The translations under genes and the position numbers were made by a program. From assembly GCA_014058105.1 (NCBI GenBank), contig JACGCM010001209.1, positions 143,383-207,382 on the forward strand: DNA of 64,000 nt, written 5' to 3'. Shown in pieces: positions 33,614 to 44,791 of this stretch. The stretch comes from Kingdonia uniflora (lineage: Eukaryota > Streptophyta > Magnoliopsida > Ranunculales > Circaeasteraceae). The stretch's first letter is position 1. Each line of letters starts with the position of its first letter. Under the pieces are notes generated by a model. That model had not been told where the DNA came from. It was given only the letters and a program-made list of their open reading frames with translations, and searched no databases.

Positions 33614-35067
33614 ACACACTCATTTTTTAAGCCTTTATCCATCAATTTTTATTTTATTCAACTTCACCTCATCTATTTATTATCTCAGTCTCAGTTTGTA
33701 GTTATAATCGAAGAGGGGATCATTCTGATGATGATGACTTCACACCAATTACACCAACTAAATCCTTACAGGGTGAGCTTATAACTAGGTTTTTCACATT
33801 TCTTTATTACTTAATTTCCTTTTCGCTTCAGTTTTCTTGAAATGTCAATAGGAACTAGTTTGTTTGTTCAACAATCTTCTCGAATGGGAGAACCGGAGAA
33901 GCCTTAGAGACAAAAAAGTGAGTAAAGTAAATGTAAGAGTTAAGTTACACCCTAAATTTGGTCTTAGATGGAATTGGCCCTAAGAAATGAAGGCGAGACT
34001 GGAAATAATTACAGACTTTAAACTTGTCCGTCCTTCGCAGTAGTATGAACGATTTAAACTTATCAATATAACCAATTATTGTCCATGTTATTTACATTAT
34101 AACTGGAAATAATCACTGACTGTAAACTTTGTAGCAGTTCGTTTGTTTTGATTGTCACCTTTACCACTAATTTAAACTTTCCTTGGATATAGGTTTTAAG
34201 TCCCCTCCAACAGAGCTTGCTTCCGTCTGATACAAAGTAAGAACACAATACTCAACAAGTAGAAGTCTACATGATGCTCTTGTGCAAACAAAGAAGCGGG
34301 GAAGGGTACCAGCTATCTATCCATTTAACTGTGAAATGGGGATAACGGAGGAGATTACCAGCTCCTGGAAGACTACAATTGCTGGAAGTTGTTTGAAGAC
34401 TAAAGTTCCAGGATCAGTTAAACAAGCGGTGAAGGACTAGGACCCATCAGATTTCGGAAAGTAGTGACAGGCCTGCCTTAGATATTTCCTCTACGTTCTT
34501 CACATATATTGTTAAACTTCAAATTGAATTTATTACAATGGTTCATGTTTAATTTTGTTATGTTGATTCTTATATAAATTTCCAAAATCCCCCATCAAAT
34601 TTATCAATTTGCTGTGCCAATAGCAGGCAAAAATATAAAGAAAACTTTGGTAGTTCAGCAACGATTTCTTACAAACGAGAAATTTGTGCACTTCTTTCCC
34701 TTTAGTCTGCCAAAACGAAGTAAAAGCCATTTTATCTAAAACCAAATCTTGATTTATTTACTTCAATTCGACGCTCAGGTAAATATACTATTCATGGCAA
34801 ATCATTCAACCCAACACCGTTTCTGTAACTCACGTCAATATCAGTAAGAAGAAGAGCACAAATACGAATTACATGCGTAGAAATCTAAACATAGATTTCG
34901 AGAAACAGAAGTAAACAATTATATAATACAGCAGTTGAAGGAGATACGGTCTGATTCACACAAACGCAGGTTTGTGTAAATTCAGTTTGTCACATCAGAA
35001 TTCAGCGACCCAGACAGTATTGCAATCCCTCTATAGGCCTACACCGACCGCTTCTTCCCTCCGTAAA
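33614..35067. other. 3' flank of NLR gene, possible UTR exons
   Basis: No separate gene. A possible spliced segment lies at about 33690-33770. At about 34350-34400 the sequence reads GRLQLLEVV, resembling the LRR module of the upstream gene, which suggests a decayed extra repeat or alternative 3' exon. The rest is AT-rich. Confidence 0.45.
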
Positions 35068-37689
35068 TCATACTCTATAGATACCTGAGGGATCTGCATT
35101 TTGAACTACCCATGGATGCTCAAGAAGCTTGTGCAGCGGAAGACGTTGAGAGGAATCCTTAACAAGCATCTGGTGTAGAAAACATTTGAAACCAATTAGT
35201 TTTTGCTCCTTAGAAAACACATTAAAAATAAATTATATTGGAATATACACGTGAATGATTTGGTGATAACATGTGTTTCACAATCTACAACACACCTGAC
35301 TAATGAGATCCTTTGCAGCATTAGTTATAATCGGTTTCGGGGGAAACTTGAGATCCACTTTTACAATTCTGGATAGGAAAAAAAGAGAAGTCCATCAGAC
35401 AAAAACCAAACAACTTTCCAGACTATTTAAAGAACAACACCATTTTCCAGAAGATAATTACAATGCCTTTCTAGTCATAAGATAAGGGGGTGCATTATAG
35501 TAGTGTTTGAACCACAGAATGTTATCGAGATATGTGTGGACCCTTTTATCAAGTGTTTTTTTTTTTTTTGAACACCAGATTTTATTAATTATATACAATG
35601 TTTACAATCCAGGATAGTGTTACAAGTTCAAAGGGAAAACTACTAGGGATTTATATCACATAAACTATCAAGTAGTATGGTCACAAAAAAAAAAATATTG
35701 CAGTAAGGATGTGATCTATAGTGACTGATCCGAGTGTTGACGAGATAGTGGGGTGCAAAACATGTAGAGGTTAGAGCACCATATCTACTCTAAATTGATA
35801 TCCTTACTTCAAACCAAAAATAACATAAAATTGATATCCTCTCTAAAACTTGTGCGTCGACACATTTTTTAATAACAAAACGAAAAAAACCTAGTGATTA
35901 CCTTTTATATGTGTCTGAGTGTTCCTTTGCCTCAAATGGAGGCGCTCCATAGAGAAATTCGTAGCACAAGATACCAAGACTCCAAATGTCCACATTAGCA
36001 TCATGTTCTACACTCTCAACTGCAAACACAAACTACGCAGTTACAACTTTTTATCGTACGTAAGTACCAAAGTAATAATAAATCAAAAATTGAAGTCCAA
36101 ATTTTTTTTAGTAATACAATTGTACCATTGGAACTATAACATACCCATCTCAGGCGGAAGATAATCAAGTGTACCACACATGGTCCTCCTACGATTAAAT
36201 GTATGCACTGACCAACCAAAATCTGCAATTTTCAGCTCACCCTGTGAAAAAAACATTAACATAATAAGTATTTGACTTCAATTTTATGAGTAAATACAAA
36301 AGGGATAAACACACAATAATAATAGACTACCTGTGCACCTATCAAAAGGTTCTCTGGCTTGATATCCCTATGTATGACGTGCTTTCCATGGCAATATATT
36401 AAAGCTCGCGCTAACGAAGAAATATACTGATACATCAATGGCACAAACAGGGGAAAATATTTCAGATAAGTGTGTGAAAAATGTAACAAATGTGAGGGAA
36501 TTGTGAGAAATTAACTTCACCAAGGTTTCTAATTACTACCCCTTTGTATTAAAAACAGAAAACTTACAGTGGCAGCACGCTTTTCACTAAAATATTTGCA
36601 CTTCTGTAGTTCCTTGTAAAGTTCCCCTTTTGCTGCATACTCTAGTATCAAATATACCCGAGTCTGCAATAACAAAATAAATGTAAAATGAAATAAGTCA
36701 AACATCTTCAAGATAAACCCTTCCAGCTAGATAAGATTAAATACATCATATAAAATTACAGTATGGAATATATGTCCCGACCTGATCATAGAAATAGCCG
36801 TAAAGGCGTAAGATGTTAGGGTGGCGTAGATGACTTTGAATCTCAACTTCCCTGCGCAGCTGATGCTCTACTTGAGACTGCTTCAACTGGGTCTTGAAAA
36901 GAACTTTCAGCGCCACTATATGGTTGCTCTGATTTATAATAAAAATAGATTAGTCAATTGAGCTCTGTATTGAACGTTTAAGCACTAATATAAGAACTTG
37001 AAGAACCCCAAATCAAAATGAAGTCTCTAATTCAATCGGATATAAGAAGACTTAATTGCGAAAAACACATTTTGGACCATTAAACATAAACTGAAATACG
37101 TATTCAGCTCACCAACATACCTATATACCCAAAATATCAAAAACGTTGATACAAATATAACGAAAACGAGTTACCCCGGACAATTACACACCTTCTTTTC
37201 CCTCGCCAAGTAGACATGGCCAAACTTTCCTCTTCCAAGAGGCTTCCCAATGTCAAAATCATTAAGAGTCCATCTCCGCTGTTCCTTCACCGCCGAACAC
37301 TCACTTGAACCCTACAAATCACATCAACCTCGAATGCTTTAATAACAAACCCATAAATCTAGCAGAAACTCTTAACCCCACAATAACTAACATCAAAATG
37401 TCATCTTTACAAACCCCAAATCACAAAATTTTCAGCAGTCCCCAATTAGACAAACCAAAACCCCCAAATTACGCTCTCTAAGAAACCCAATTAAGTTCAA
37501 ATTGAATGAGTATTCACGGCAATTACACGATCTTACATTGAATATGGCTCCTCCAAAACCCTAATTTTCACATAACGCTTAAAGAACATGAAATTGTATC
37601 ACTACATTGAACCCTAATGTAAACCCTAGAAAGGGTAATTTGATTCTTACCTTGTTGTCTCCAGATTGGGTTTCTGCAGCGATCGCCAT
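35068..37689 (-). CDS. Aurora kinase, plant alpha type (AUR1/AUR2-like)
   Basis: Nine exons, all with GT/AG borders: 37689-37651, 37311-37192, 36928-36782, 36663-36568, 36426-36331, 36241-36145, 36019-35902, 35368-35296, 35169-35068; total 888 nt, 295 residues, equal to the usual length. Motifs: [20 protein letters not shown] with the glycine loop at 39-44, ATP lysine K61 in [15 protein letters not shown] with catalytic D155, DFG at 173-175 and the Aurora activation loop [16 protein letters not shown] with phosphorylatable T186. The C-terminus is [18 protein letters not shown]. Plant alpha Auroras phosphorylate histone H3 and spindle or phragmoplast proteins in dividing cells. The basic N-terminal extension is short. 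The intron between exons 7 and 8 holds a retroposed repeat. All catalytic residues are present. Confidence 0.97.
35550..35693. repeat. Dispersed repeat, copy 2, in Aurora intron 7
   Basis: A T-run, then AACACCAGATTTTATTAATT, then the block shared with 9291-9358 and an A-run. On the reverse strand it begins and ends like a retroposed 3' end. It lies between exons 35902-36019 and 35296-35368 without touching splice sites. Confidence 0.75.
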
Positions 37690-37691
37690 TG

Positions 37692-37694
<3 letters not shown>

Positions 37695-37722
<28 letters not shown>
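37695..37722. repeat. (GA)n in the Aurora kinase 5' leader
   Basis: About 14 GA units just upstream of the Aurora start codon, so a CT-rich tract in its transcript leader. Confidence 0.9.
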
Positions 37723-37727
<5 letters not shown>

Positions 37728-39195
37728 GGGATGAGAGAAGGGTTGTTTGAAAACTTTGAAGGATCTTTTTGCAACGGTCGAATTTCTACATGTGGGCAAC
37801 AACAACACGAGAGGGAGCGTTGTTGTTTTCAAATTTTTAGTGCTTTGGGGTGATGAGTATCTGGTAGTTCTTGAGTAACATGAGCTATTGTGAGTTGTGA
37901 CTCCTCTCTTTATGGTTAGTGAGTGATGACTGATCAAAATTTTCGATTTCATTTCGACCCTCGTAACAAAAAAATAATAAATAGGGGAAATTGTTCGATA
38001 CAAAGATGGGGTAATAGGAGATTCTTCTTGAAGTTTTCATTTTGGTATTGAAAATCTCCTAAATTTCAGTTTCGTTATTCTTTGGTACATGATAATTTTG
38101 ATAATTAGACAATTTTCAGATTGTTCGGGGATTAAGTAACCAAACAAAACAATACTTATTCATAACTTTTTTTGTTTTGTTTCGTTTTGTTTTTGTGCAG
38201 TTTAGATTTAGCATTCAGGCTTTGGAATAAATGTTCGAGTTCAGTAAAAGACAAACAATTCCCAACTTCGTTACCTTTTTTTATTTTTATTTTTTATGGC
38301 TGGCATGGGGGCTTCAGTTGAACACTTCAACTAAAGAAGCCTCCCGAAAGAATGTTGTACCACTGGTAGTGGTGTGAGTTTCCATTAGAGCATCTCCAGC
38401 AGTTGAGATTTTGAGTGTGGGTTGGGTTTTAATGTCAGCCCACACTCAACCGGCTGTGGGGAGCTCACATAAAAAAAAATGGATATGGAGAGTTGGCAAG
38501 AACCTCATTTTAGACGGTTGGCAAATTCGGAGCCCGGGTAGAGCTGTCTACCCTCGTATTGGGGACAACTAGCTAGCTCAAGATCGAGCACATATGACGC
38601 AATCAACACATTACGACAAACTTTGTCATGGTTATAACGCGGTAGCGTAAACATTCATCTGAAATAAATAATAAATAGTACAAGATCTATAAAGTCCATC
38701 AATTTAATAGATCTGAGCACTGCCAATGTCTCTCAACTGCAATGGCAGTTTTCTTGCCCTTGCAGATTCAGATACTATAAATGTTCTCACCCAACATCTC
38801 CTCAAAGTCCTCAACCACTATCAGTATCTTCACAGGTCGTCAACCCATCCCACACGTATATTAAACTCCGGCCAACTGGCATCACTCGAAAAAACAATAT
38901 TCAAACACGGGCACATTTACGGATAAGGCGTGCAGAAAGTCTGGCGGCTTTTCGATCTTTTTTCTAGTGACATCAAGGAAGTTATAATGACATCGAGAAC
39001 AATAATGTTATATCCATCCGGCTGGCTGCGTTGTGAGTTTAGGAAATTGTGGCGACTTTACGACTAAATGAAAATAAAACGCTGACTCTGACTGCCTCTA
39101 GGCATGTTAAAGAGTTCATAAGATTGTTTTTCGCTATGTAAGTCACTGTTCAAAGATAAATTAGCGACATCAATGCACAATGTATTGAGGCTCCA
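37723..39195. other. Intergenic between Aurora and GDSL genes
   Basis: Divergent promoter region. No gene is recognised. At 38388-38480 the sequence AGAGCATCTCCAGCAGTTGAG followed by TGTGGGTTGGG matches the terminal repeat of the Harbinger element at 16434-22895, so it is a solo end of a related element. No opposing end was found. Confidence 0.5.
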
Positions 39196-39203
39196 TTTAT
39201 AAA
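39196..39203 (+). promoter_or_regulatory. TATA box of the GDSL gene
   Basis: TTTATAAA 42-49 bp upstream of the ATG at 39245, which implies a short leader. Confidence 0.5.
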
Positions 39204-39244
39204 GGACTCATCAGTCTTCATTCCTGCATTATAGTTCAAACCCA

Positions 39245-40891
39245 ATGACTCAAACCAAACCCAACTCCCTCTATCTCTTGATAATTTTCACTCTCTTTAC
39301 CTCTTTTTTTGGGTGCAGTTGTTGTTGCACTTGTAACAAACATGTTCATGGAGCTGAAACTAGTGGGATGTTTGTGTTTGGGAGCTCTTTAGTCGATAAT
39401 GGCAATAACAACTACGTCGAAAACTCGACTGCAAGGGCCGATTATCTCCCGTACGGGATAGATTTTCCTTTAGGCCCTTCGGGAAGGTTTACAAACGGGA
39501 AAAACGTGATTGATACACTTGGGAAGTTACTTAAGCTTCCGTTTTTTATCCCAGTTTTTGCCAATCCAGAAACAAGAGGAGTCAAGATTGTTCATGGAGT
39601 GAACTATGCGTCCGGTGGTTCTGGGATACTTGATGAAACTGGTTCTATTTCAGTAAGTTCAAGCCAAAAAAAGGCATCTGCTTTTTAATTTTTAGTTATT
39701 GGGGTTATGTTACTCCAAGAAAATTTTCATGTGTCTAATTTTTTTGTGAAATTGTTTCTGCAGGGACGCGTGATCAGTTTGAATCAACAAATCAGAAACT
39801 TTGAAGAGGTGAGCCTGCCGAGTTTAGGTCCAGTACTAGGATGTGAGAATGCAACAATACTTGCTCAGGCTCTCGCGGATTACTTGTTTGTTATGGGAAG
39901 CGGTGGAAACGATTATTTAATGAATTATTTTCTCCCCACTTCCATTCACAAAAGTAGTCTTGAAGATTTTACTACAAACCTCATTGCCGAATTATCTAAC
40001 CAAATTAAGGTACAAAACTGCATATCAAACACATTTTAGCGTGATGTTAAGAAGAAGAGAAATATCACTTATTTTTTGTGTTTGTACAGAAATTGCACCA
40101 GTTGGGTGCTCGTAAATTCGTGCTGATATCGATATACCCTCTCGGTTGCATTCCAGTCGTTAAAGCGAAATTTCCCCAGATTGAAGGATGTATAGAAACT
40201 CTTAACCAAGCTGCTAGTCTCTTCAACTCTCACTTGAAGTCTCTAGTAGATCTCATCAAGCCAGAATTGCCAAATTCTAACCTCGTTTATCTCGATTCAT
40301 ATGATGTTATCAGAGACATTATCCAAGATCCAGTTCCGAAAGGTAAACATACTAAAGATCGTCTATCGGTTCGCTTTCCGCTTGGTATCCCGTTTATAGC
40401 TCCACAAATAAAGGATTATCGTTTATTTTCTTTGATCCAATGGTTAGCATCAGTTGGATCAAGAAAAATAAAGGGAATTCCTTGATATTGGAGGTATAAA
40501 CGGCATACCAAGCAGAGGTGCCGAATAAGCAACTTAGAGGTAAAGACTTATGCCCAGTCTGACCACGCTGCCCTGGAATACCCTCTACCCGGTAGTGCGA
40601 TAGACCTAAACAACATGGCAATTTTTTTACACTTATGCTAATCTTTTTTTCCCATCAGGATTCACTGAGACAAGTAAGGCTTGCTGCGAGGTATCGCTTA
40701 TTACAGAAGGTGGAAATGGGATATTGTGCAAAAGAAAAGGGAAAACTTGCGCGAAACGGGATTCTTTTGTGTTTTTTGACGGATTGCATCCTACTGAAGC
40801 TGTAAATAATTTGATAGCACTGAATGGTTATGCTTTTAACCTCAAAACTGAAGCTTACCCCTTCAATGTAGAACAACTAGCCAAACTTTGA
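39245..40891 (+). CDS. GDSL esterase/lipase, secreted
   Basis: Four exons with GT/AG borders: 39245-39652, 39764-40009, 40090-40342, 40659-40891; 1140 nt, 379 residues, normal for plant GDSL hydrolases of the SGNH fold. A hydrophobic signal peptide (about 1-24) predicts secretion. Block I is FVFGSSLVDNGNNNY: Asp of GDSL is replaced by Ser but nucleophile S48 is kept, as in several plant members. The Gly of block II is in NYASGGSGI, the Asn of block III is N185 in GGNDY, and block V is DGLHP with D343 and H346. The catalytic set is complete. Substrates are probably cuticular or storage lipid esters, which I cannot specify. Intron 3 carries a long hairpin. A broken tandem copy follows at 41.2-42.0 kb. 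Confidence 0.94.
40369..40518. repeat. Imperfect ~70-bp-arm hairpin in GDSL intron 3
   Basis: Left arm about 40369-40437 and right arm about 40448-40518 pair: GCTTGGTATCCCGTTTATA with TATAAACGGCATACCAAGC, then AAAGGATTATCGTTTATTTT with its partner, then TTGATCCAA with TTGGATCAA, leaving a short loop around GGTTAGCATCAG. It has the size of a miniature foldback element or a young miRNA-like precursor. Confidence 0.85.
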
Positions 40892-41188
40892 GTTGAGAAA
40901 GCAGAGGAAGTTTGTATTCGAATGTTCAAACAAACATGTACTTTGATCTCTTTCATATTGTTCGAGAGCATTCTTTCACAAAGATAAAGCATGCAAGAGT
41001 TTTTCTCAAGTCTTTCCAGAGCTTCAATGAAGTAACTAATGATGTATTTATTACTCCGTAGATTTTTCGCTCTCATTCAACCCTCTCAACATGAGTTAGG
41101 TTGCAATCATGTTACAAATGAGCTCCCCAAATTAAAACTGACTGAGAGATATATATTGTTTAGCGTGTACGTTTGAGTCAAGACACAT

Positions 41189-42010
41189 GGAGGAAATGCT
41201 ATAAATCTCAGAGTAAGATCATCTACCATATTGAAGCCATCTCTCTTCTCCTCATCGTATCCGTTTCTCTATTTCTTGACTCTTGCAGTGCTCACTACAC
41301 TTGTTCTATCAAAGAACTTCGCAAAAATGGGCTGAAACCAATGGGATCTTTGGGTTCGGGAGCTCATTAGTTGATAATGGTAATAACAACTATATAAACA
41401 CGCGCGTCCACAAAAGCAAATTATCACCCCCGTACAAAGTAGATTTTCCGTTAGGAACTACGGAGAGGTTCACGAACGGAAAAAGTGTGATTGATGCTCT
41501 TGGGAGTTTGCTAAAGCTTCCTTGAATAATTCCAGTTCATGAAAGACCCAAACACGAGAGGGGCGAAGATTGTTCATGGTGTAAACTTCGCTTCGGGGGT
41601 GGTTCTGGGATATTTGATGATACAGGTTCTTTTGCGATCTTAGCCTTTTTTTTAAAGGATTGCTAGAAAGGATATGACATGTTTTTTATTAGGCCATGGA
41701 AAAAATGTGAAAATCAAAGTGGTTATTTTTAGGTATGTCGTCTCTACATAATTTTACCCTATCGAAATTTATTGTGTTGGTTTTTTTTTCTTTTCCAGCT
41801 CCACTCGATCAATTTAAATCAACAAATCCAAAATTTCAAGAAGGTCCTGCCAAGTTTAGGTTCGGTATTAGGGTGCAGTGCAATAGCAAAGAAGCATTTT
41901 CTCGGGTTCTCTTAGAATACTTGTTTGTTATTGGCACTGGGGAAACGATTACCTATAGAATTATTTTCTTCCGGACTCCAAAAGATTTTACAAAGACCCA
42001 TGAACGCGAC
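41189..42010 (+). pseudogene. GDSL esterase/lipase tandem copy, broken
   Basis: The same gene order and intron position as 39245-40891. A signal-peptide-like leader is followed by a frameshift near 41333, then IFGFGSSLVDNGNNNY and ERFTNGKSVIDALG. A TGA at 41523-41525 interrupts the conserved LPxFIPV, a further frameshift lies near 41600, and an exon-2-like piece at about 41800-42000 has SINLNQQIQNF and LPSLGSVLGC, again with stops. Exons 3 and 4 are missing, so neither the block V Asp nor His exists. Product of tandem duplication followed by decay. Confidence 0.88.
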
Positions 42011-42403
42011 CAAACGTTGAATAAACATTGAACGACCTTCAATGCTAGAAATAGTGCTTGAAAAATGAAAATCAAGAGTTCCTACGATCAATTCCCACAA
42101 GCAGACCATTGGGCTCTTAGCCCAGTGGTGGTTGTGACCCTCTCCATGAAGAGAGAAGTCGTGGATTCGAAATCCCATGGGTTGGAAACTCAGGGTTACG
42201 GATCCCAATATAAAACCAGCTTACCTTTCAAAACGAAAAAATTCTACCTCACATTGTCACCTTGAGATACTCATATAGAATGACCATATTTATTATATCT
42301 CAAGATTCTCAATATACATGCTATTCCAAAGAAACGGTAACTCCCGTCAAATGAGAACCCGTGAACGCCGCGATCGAACGTTGAATAAACATTGAACGAC
42401 CAT
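42005..42403. repeat. ~40-bp direct repeats flanking an insert
   Basis: CGTTGAATAAACATTGAACG with flanking bases (TGAACG-CG upstream, ACC-TC downstream) occurs at about 42001-42045 and again at about 42361-42405. The intervening 0.35 kb includes a SINE-like block, so the repeats either predate it or arose with its insertion. Confidence 0.75.
42095..42245 (+). mobile_element. tRNA-derived SINE-like element
   Basis: A pol III promoter-like layout: box A-like TTAGCCCAGTGGTGG at about 42117 and box B-like GGATTCGAAATCC about 45 bp later, then a unique body ending in an A-rich tail (AAAACGAAAAAA). This matches plant tRNA-related SINEs in organisation. I did not find certain target duplications. 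Confidence 0.55.
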
Positions 42404-42622
42404 CATGCATCACCAACGTTTAAGCGTTACAATCCAAAAACTGTAAAATCCACGTGTCAGCAACCCACGATATCCACACATGCAGATCTGCTTCAGCCTT
42501 CAAGCATCAAACGCGTCGTAAAACTACGTGGCACACCTCTCAAAACACCTGACCCTTCACACATCACGAGACAATCACCTCACCCCACCTCACGCCACGT
42601 GTCGTCCACCACCCCTATAAAT
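42404..42622 (+). promoter_or_regulatory. Seed/ABA-type oleosin promoter
   Basis: RY elements CATGCAT (42404-42410) and CATGCA (42479-42484), and ABRE/G-box cores CACGTGTC (42451-42458), ACGTGGC (42526-42532) and CACGTGTC (42596-42603), precede a TATA box CTATAAAT (42615-42622), about 80 bp before the ATG. RY plus ABRE is the known binding code of B3 factors (ABI3/FUS3) and ABA-responsive bZIPs in maturing seeds. Confidence 0.8.
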
Positions 42623-42702
42623 TCACCCCCCCCCTCACCCGAACACTCACTATCACACCCAAAACTCATCTCTGATTCATTCTCAACCGTTGGATTTGGA
42701 TC

Positions 42703-43149
42703 ATGTCTGATCAGTCGAAACCGACGAGCCAGAAATTCTCTGAATCGGTTCCGTCATCGCGACAAACCGTGAAATTCGCCACCGCAGCCACTATTGGAAC
42801 CATTTTACTGGTTCTGTCCGGGTTGACATTAACCGGAACGGTTATAGCCCTGATTATTGCCACCCCGGTTCTAGTATTCTTCAGCCCGGTTCTGGTTCCA
42901 GCTGGGATAGTCTTGTTCTTGACTACCACTGGGTTCCTTCTGTCAGGAGGATTCGGTGTAGCGGCACTATTAGCATTATCGTGGATCTATAGCTACGTAA
43001 CGGGGAAACACCCGCCTGGTTCAGACCAGGTGGATTACGCGAGGATGACCTTGGCGAATAAGGCGAGGGAGGCCAAGGAGAGGGCTAAAGAGTATGGGAA
43101 TTATGTGCAGCAGAAGACGCAGGAAACAACTCAGACTCAAGGGTCTTGA
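42703..43149 (+). CDS. Oleosin, L-type seed oil-body protein
   Basis: An intronless 148-residue protein. A hydrophilic N-terminus (1-24) precedes a ~70-residue uninterrupted hydrophobic hairpin with the proline knot [12 protein letters not shown] at 55-66, matching P-x5-S-P-x3-P exactly. An amphipathic C-terminal helix follows ([20 protein letters not shown] onward). Oleosins coat triacylglycerol droplets in seeds and stop their fusion. The C-terminus lacks the extra ~18 residues of H-form oleosins, so L-form. The promoter carries RY and ABRE motifs consistent with late-seed expression. Confidence 0.97.
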   Translation: MSDQSKPTSQKFSESVPSSRQTVKFATAATIGTILLVLSGLTLTGTVIALIIATPVLVFFSPVLVPAGIVLFLTTTGFLLSGGFGVAALLALSWIYSYVTGKHPPGSDQVDYARMTLANKAREAKERAKEYGNYVQQKTQETTQTQGS

Positions 43150-44786
43150 AGGTTGTTGCTTAGGTTAAGGCGGTGGCGCGGTTGTATGTTTGGGTTTAAT
43201 GTTTTCTAGGATGAGATCTTAGTTGCATGGTGCATCTGTATCATGTGTTGTTGATGTTTGATGCTTGGTTGTTTCTAGTGTTGTGTTGTTGTAGTAGCTT
43301 ATTTGTTTATCAATGAATTTATGTTCTCAATATTTATTTATTTTGTGATTTTAGTGGTTTTCATATCGCTGCCACGGGACACTTGGCTTCTACTCCTTGG
43401 AAATTTTCGTCTTCTTCGGCGAGCAGAGGGGAGTCCGGAAAGCTATTTCCAATGATCTTAACCCAGTAGCATATGGTTTGGAAGAAGTCGAGCAAAATGC
43501 CAGGGTGCCTCGGAAGGTTTCAAGTCTTAACTGCTAATTAAGGCTAGAAGGCTAGCTCGAAAATATTTCAAAGCCTCAACCAGGGATCATGACATATACC
43601 ACCACCCCACAATCCCATGCATTGCCCAAATGCAGGTGCTCTCATACACGATATTGAGACCCTAATACTAATGCTCGAAAACCTGACCTGCCAGGGATCA
43701 AATCTCTCATACCAAATGTTTAGACCTCAATACCATTACTTGATATGGTGCTATTCTATCCTATTGCCCAAAGAAAACATTGACAATAACCGAATAGTAT
43801 TCATTGTTATCTACATTGCTCTTTGAATTCAGTTGTCAGAAATCATATAGAGTATATGCGTATTTATTGGTATCTGTAGTTCTGCACTGTTCTTTATATT
43901 CACTAATCAAACTAAAAAGATTAACATGGAAGATAAAGACCCCATTACTAATACTCGAAACCCTGTAAACCTGCCACAAATCGTAGCCATTGATATGGTG
44001 CTATTCTATCACTAATCTCATCAAACGGTGGAATGTATATTGCAATCTGCATTGTTTTTTGTATTCTTGTCAGACTAAAATGATTCACACGGGGTCTGCA
44101 TATTCACATGGGGTCTGCATTGTCATATTCACTTATCCGACTAAAATGATTATCTGGGAGTAGGCATCTCGCACAGATTCCCTAGGTTAGGTTTCAGTAT
44201 GGCTGTTGGGTATTGGCAGGAGGATAGAGTTAAAATCTTCTGTACTGCATATATTTCTACAATATTTTTCATATGGATTACAGTAAAAAGAACAAAGACG
44301 CAGCACCGTATACTGAAATCTAAACTCAATAAGCCAATCCATGTCGCAACCAAAGAATGAAGGATATTAACACAGTGCAGATCATTAAGTCGTTCTGAGC
44401 ATCTGAAAACCTGCTCGCTTCACCATAATTTAAGAACATTGTGAGGGCGAATAAGTACCGTATTATTAGTAAAATGAGGTTGAAAAACAGTAAACCTCTA
44501 TATCAAAATCCAGTGATTGTGATTTTTTTTAAGGAGTTTGGTTACCTGGCGCCAATCTTTGATTCTTCGGCAGTCGATTTGATGGAAGAAAATGTGGAAT
44601 AACTAGTGCCAACCACAGAGGCTCAGACAGAGTAACACTAAGATTCCAACCCACCAAGCTTTATGGGGTATCCGATATAATAGTTCATAACAAACTGAGA
44701 AAGATCAAGAATAGATTCAAATGAGCATTATATGCTAACTATACAAGCTAAATGAACTAAATTAAAAAGGTATTTTTATATACTGT
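43150..44786. other. Oleosin 3' region and intergenic repeats
   Basis: The T/G-rich 3' UTR of oleosin runs to about 43330. Blocks ATATGGTGCTATTCTATC (about 43743 and 43994) and GTATTTATTGGTATCTG with AGATTAACATGG (about 43857-43930) recur within the region and in diverged form at about 55495-55630. GGGGTCTGCATATTCACAT-like words are tandem near 44095. No gene is seen. Confidence 0.5.
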
Positions 44787-44791
44787 AATAG

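Noticed and set aside
40394..40621. 75-codon reverse frame in GDSL intron 3
   Set aside because: Arises from the intronic hairpin. It has no protein motif.
42117..42180. tRNA gene
   Set aside because: Boxes A and B are present, but the acceptor and anticodon stems do not close as a tRNA cloverleaf and a SINE body follows.
42392..42772. 126-codon frame over the oleosin promoter
   Set aside because: It overlaps the TATA box, RY and ABRE motifs and the oleosin start in another frame. No family match.
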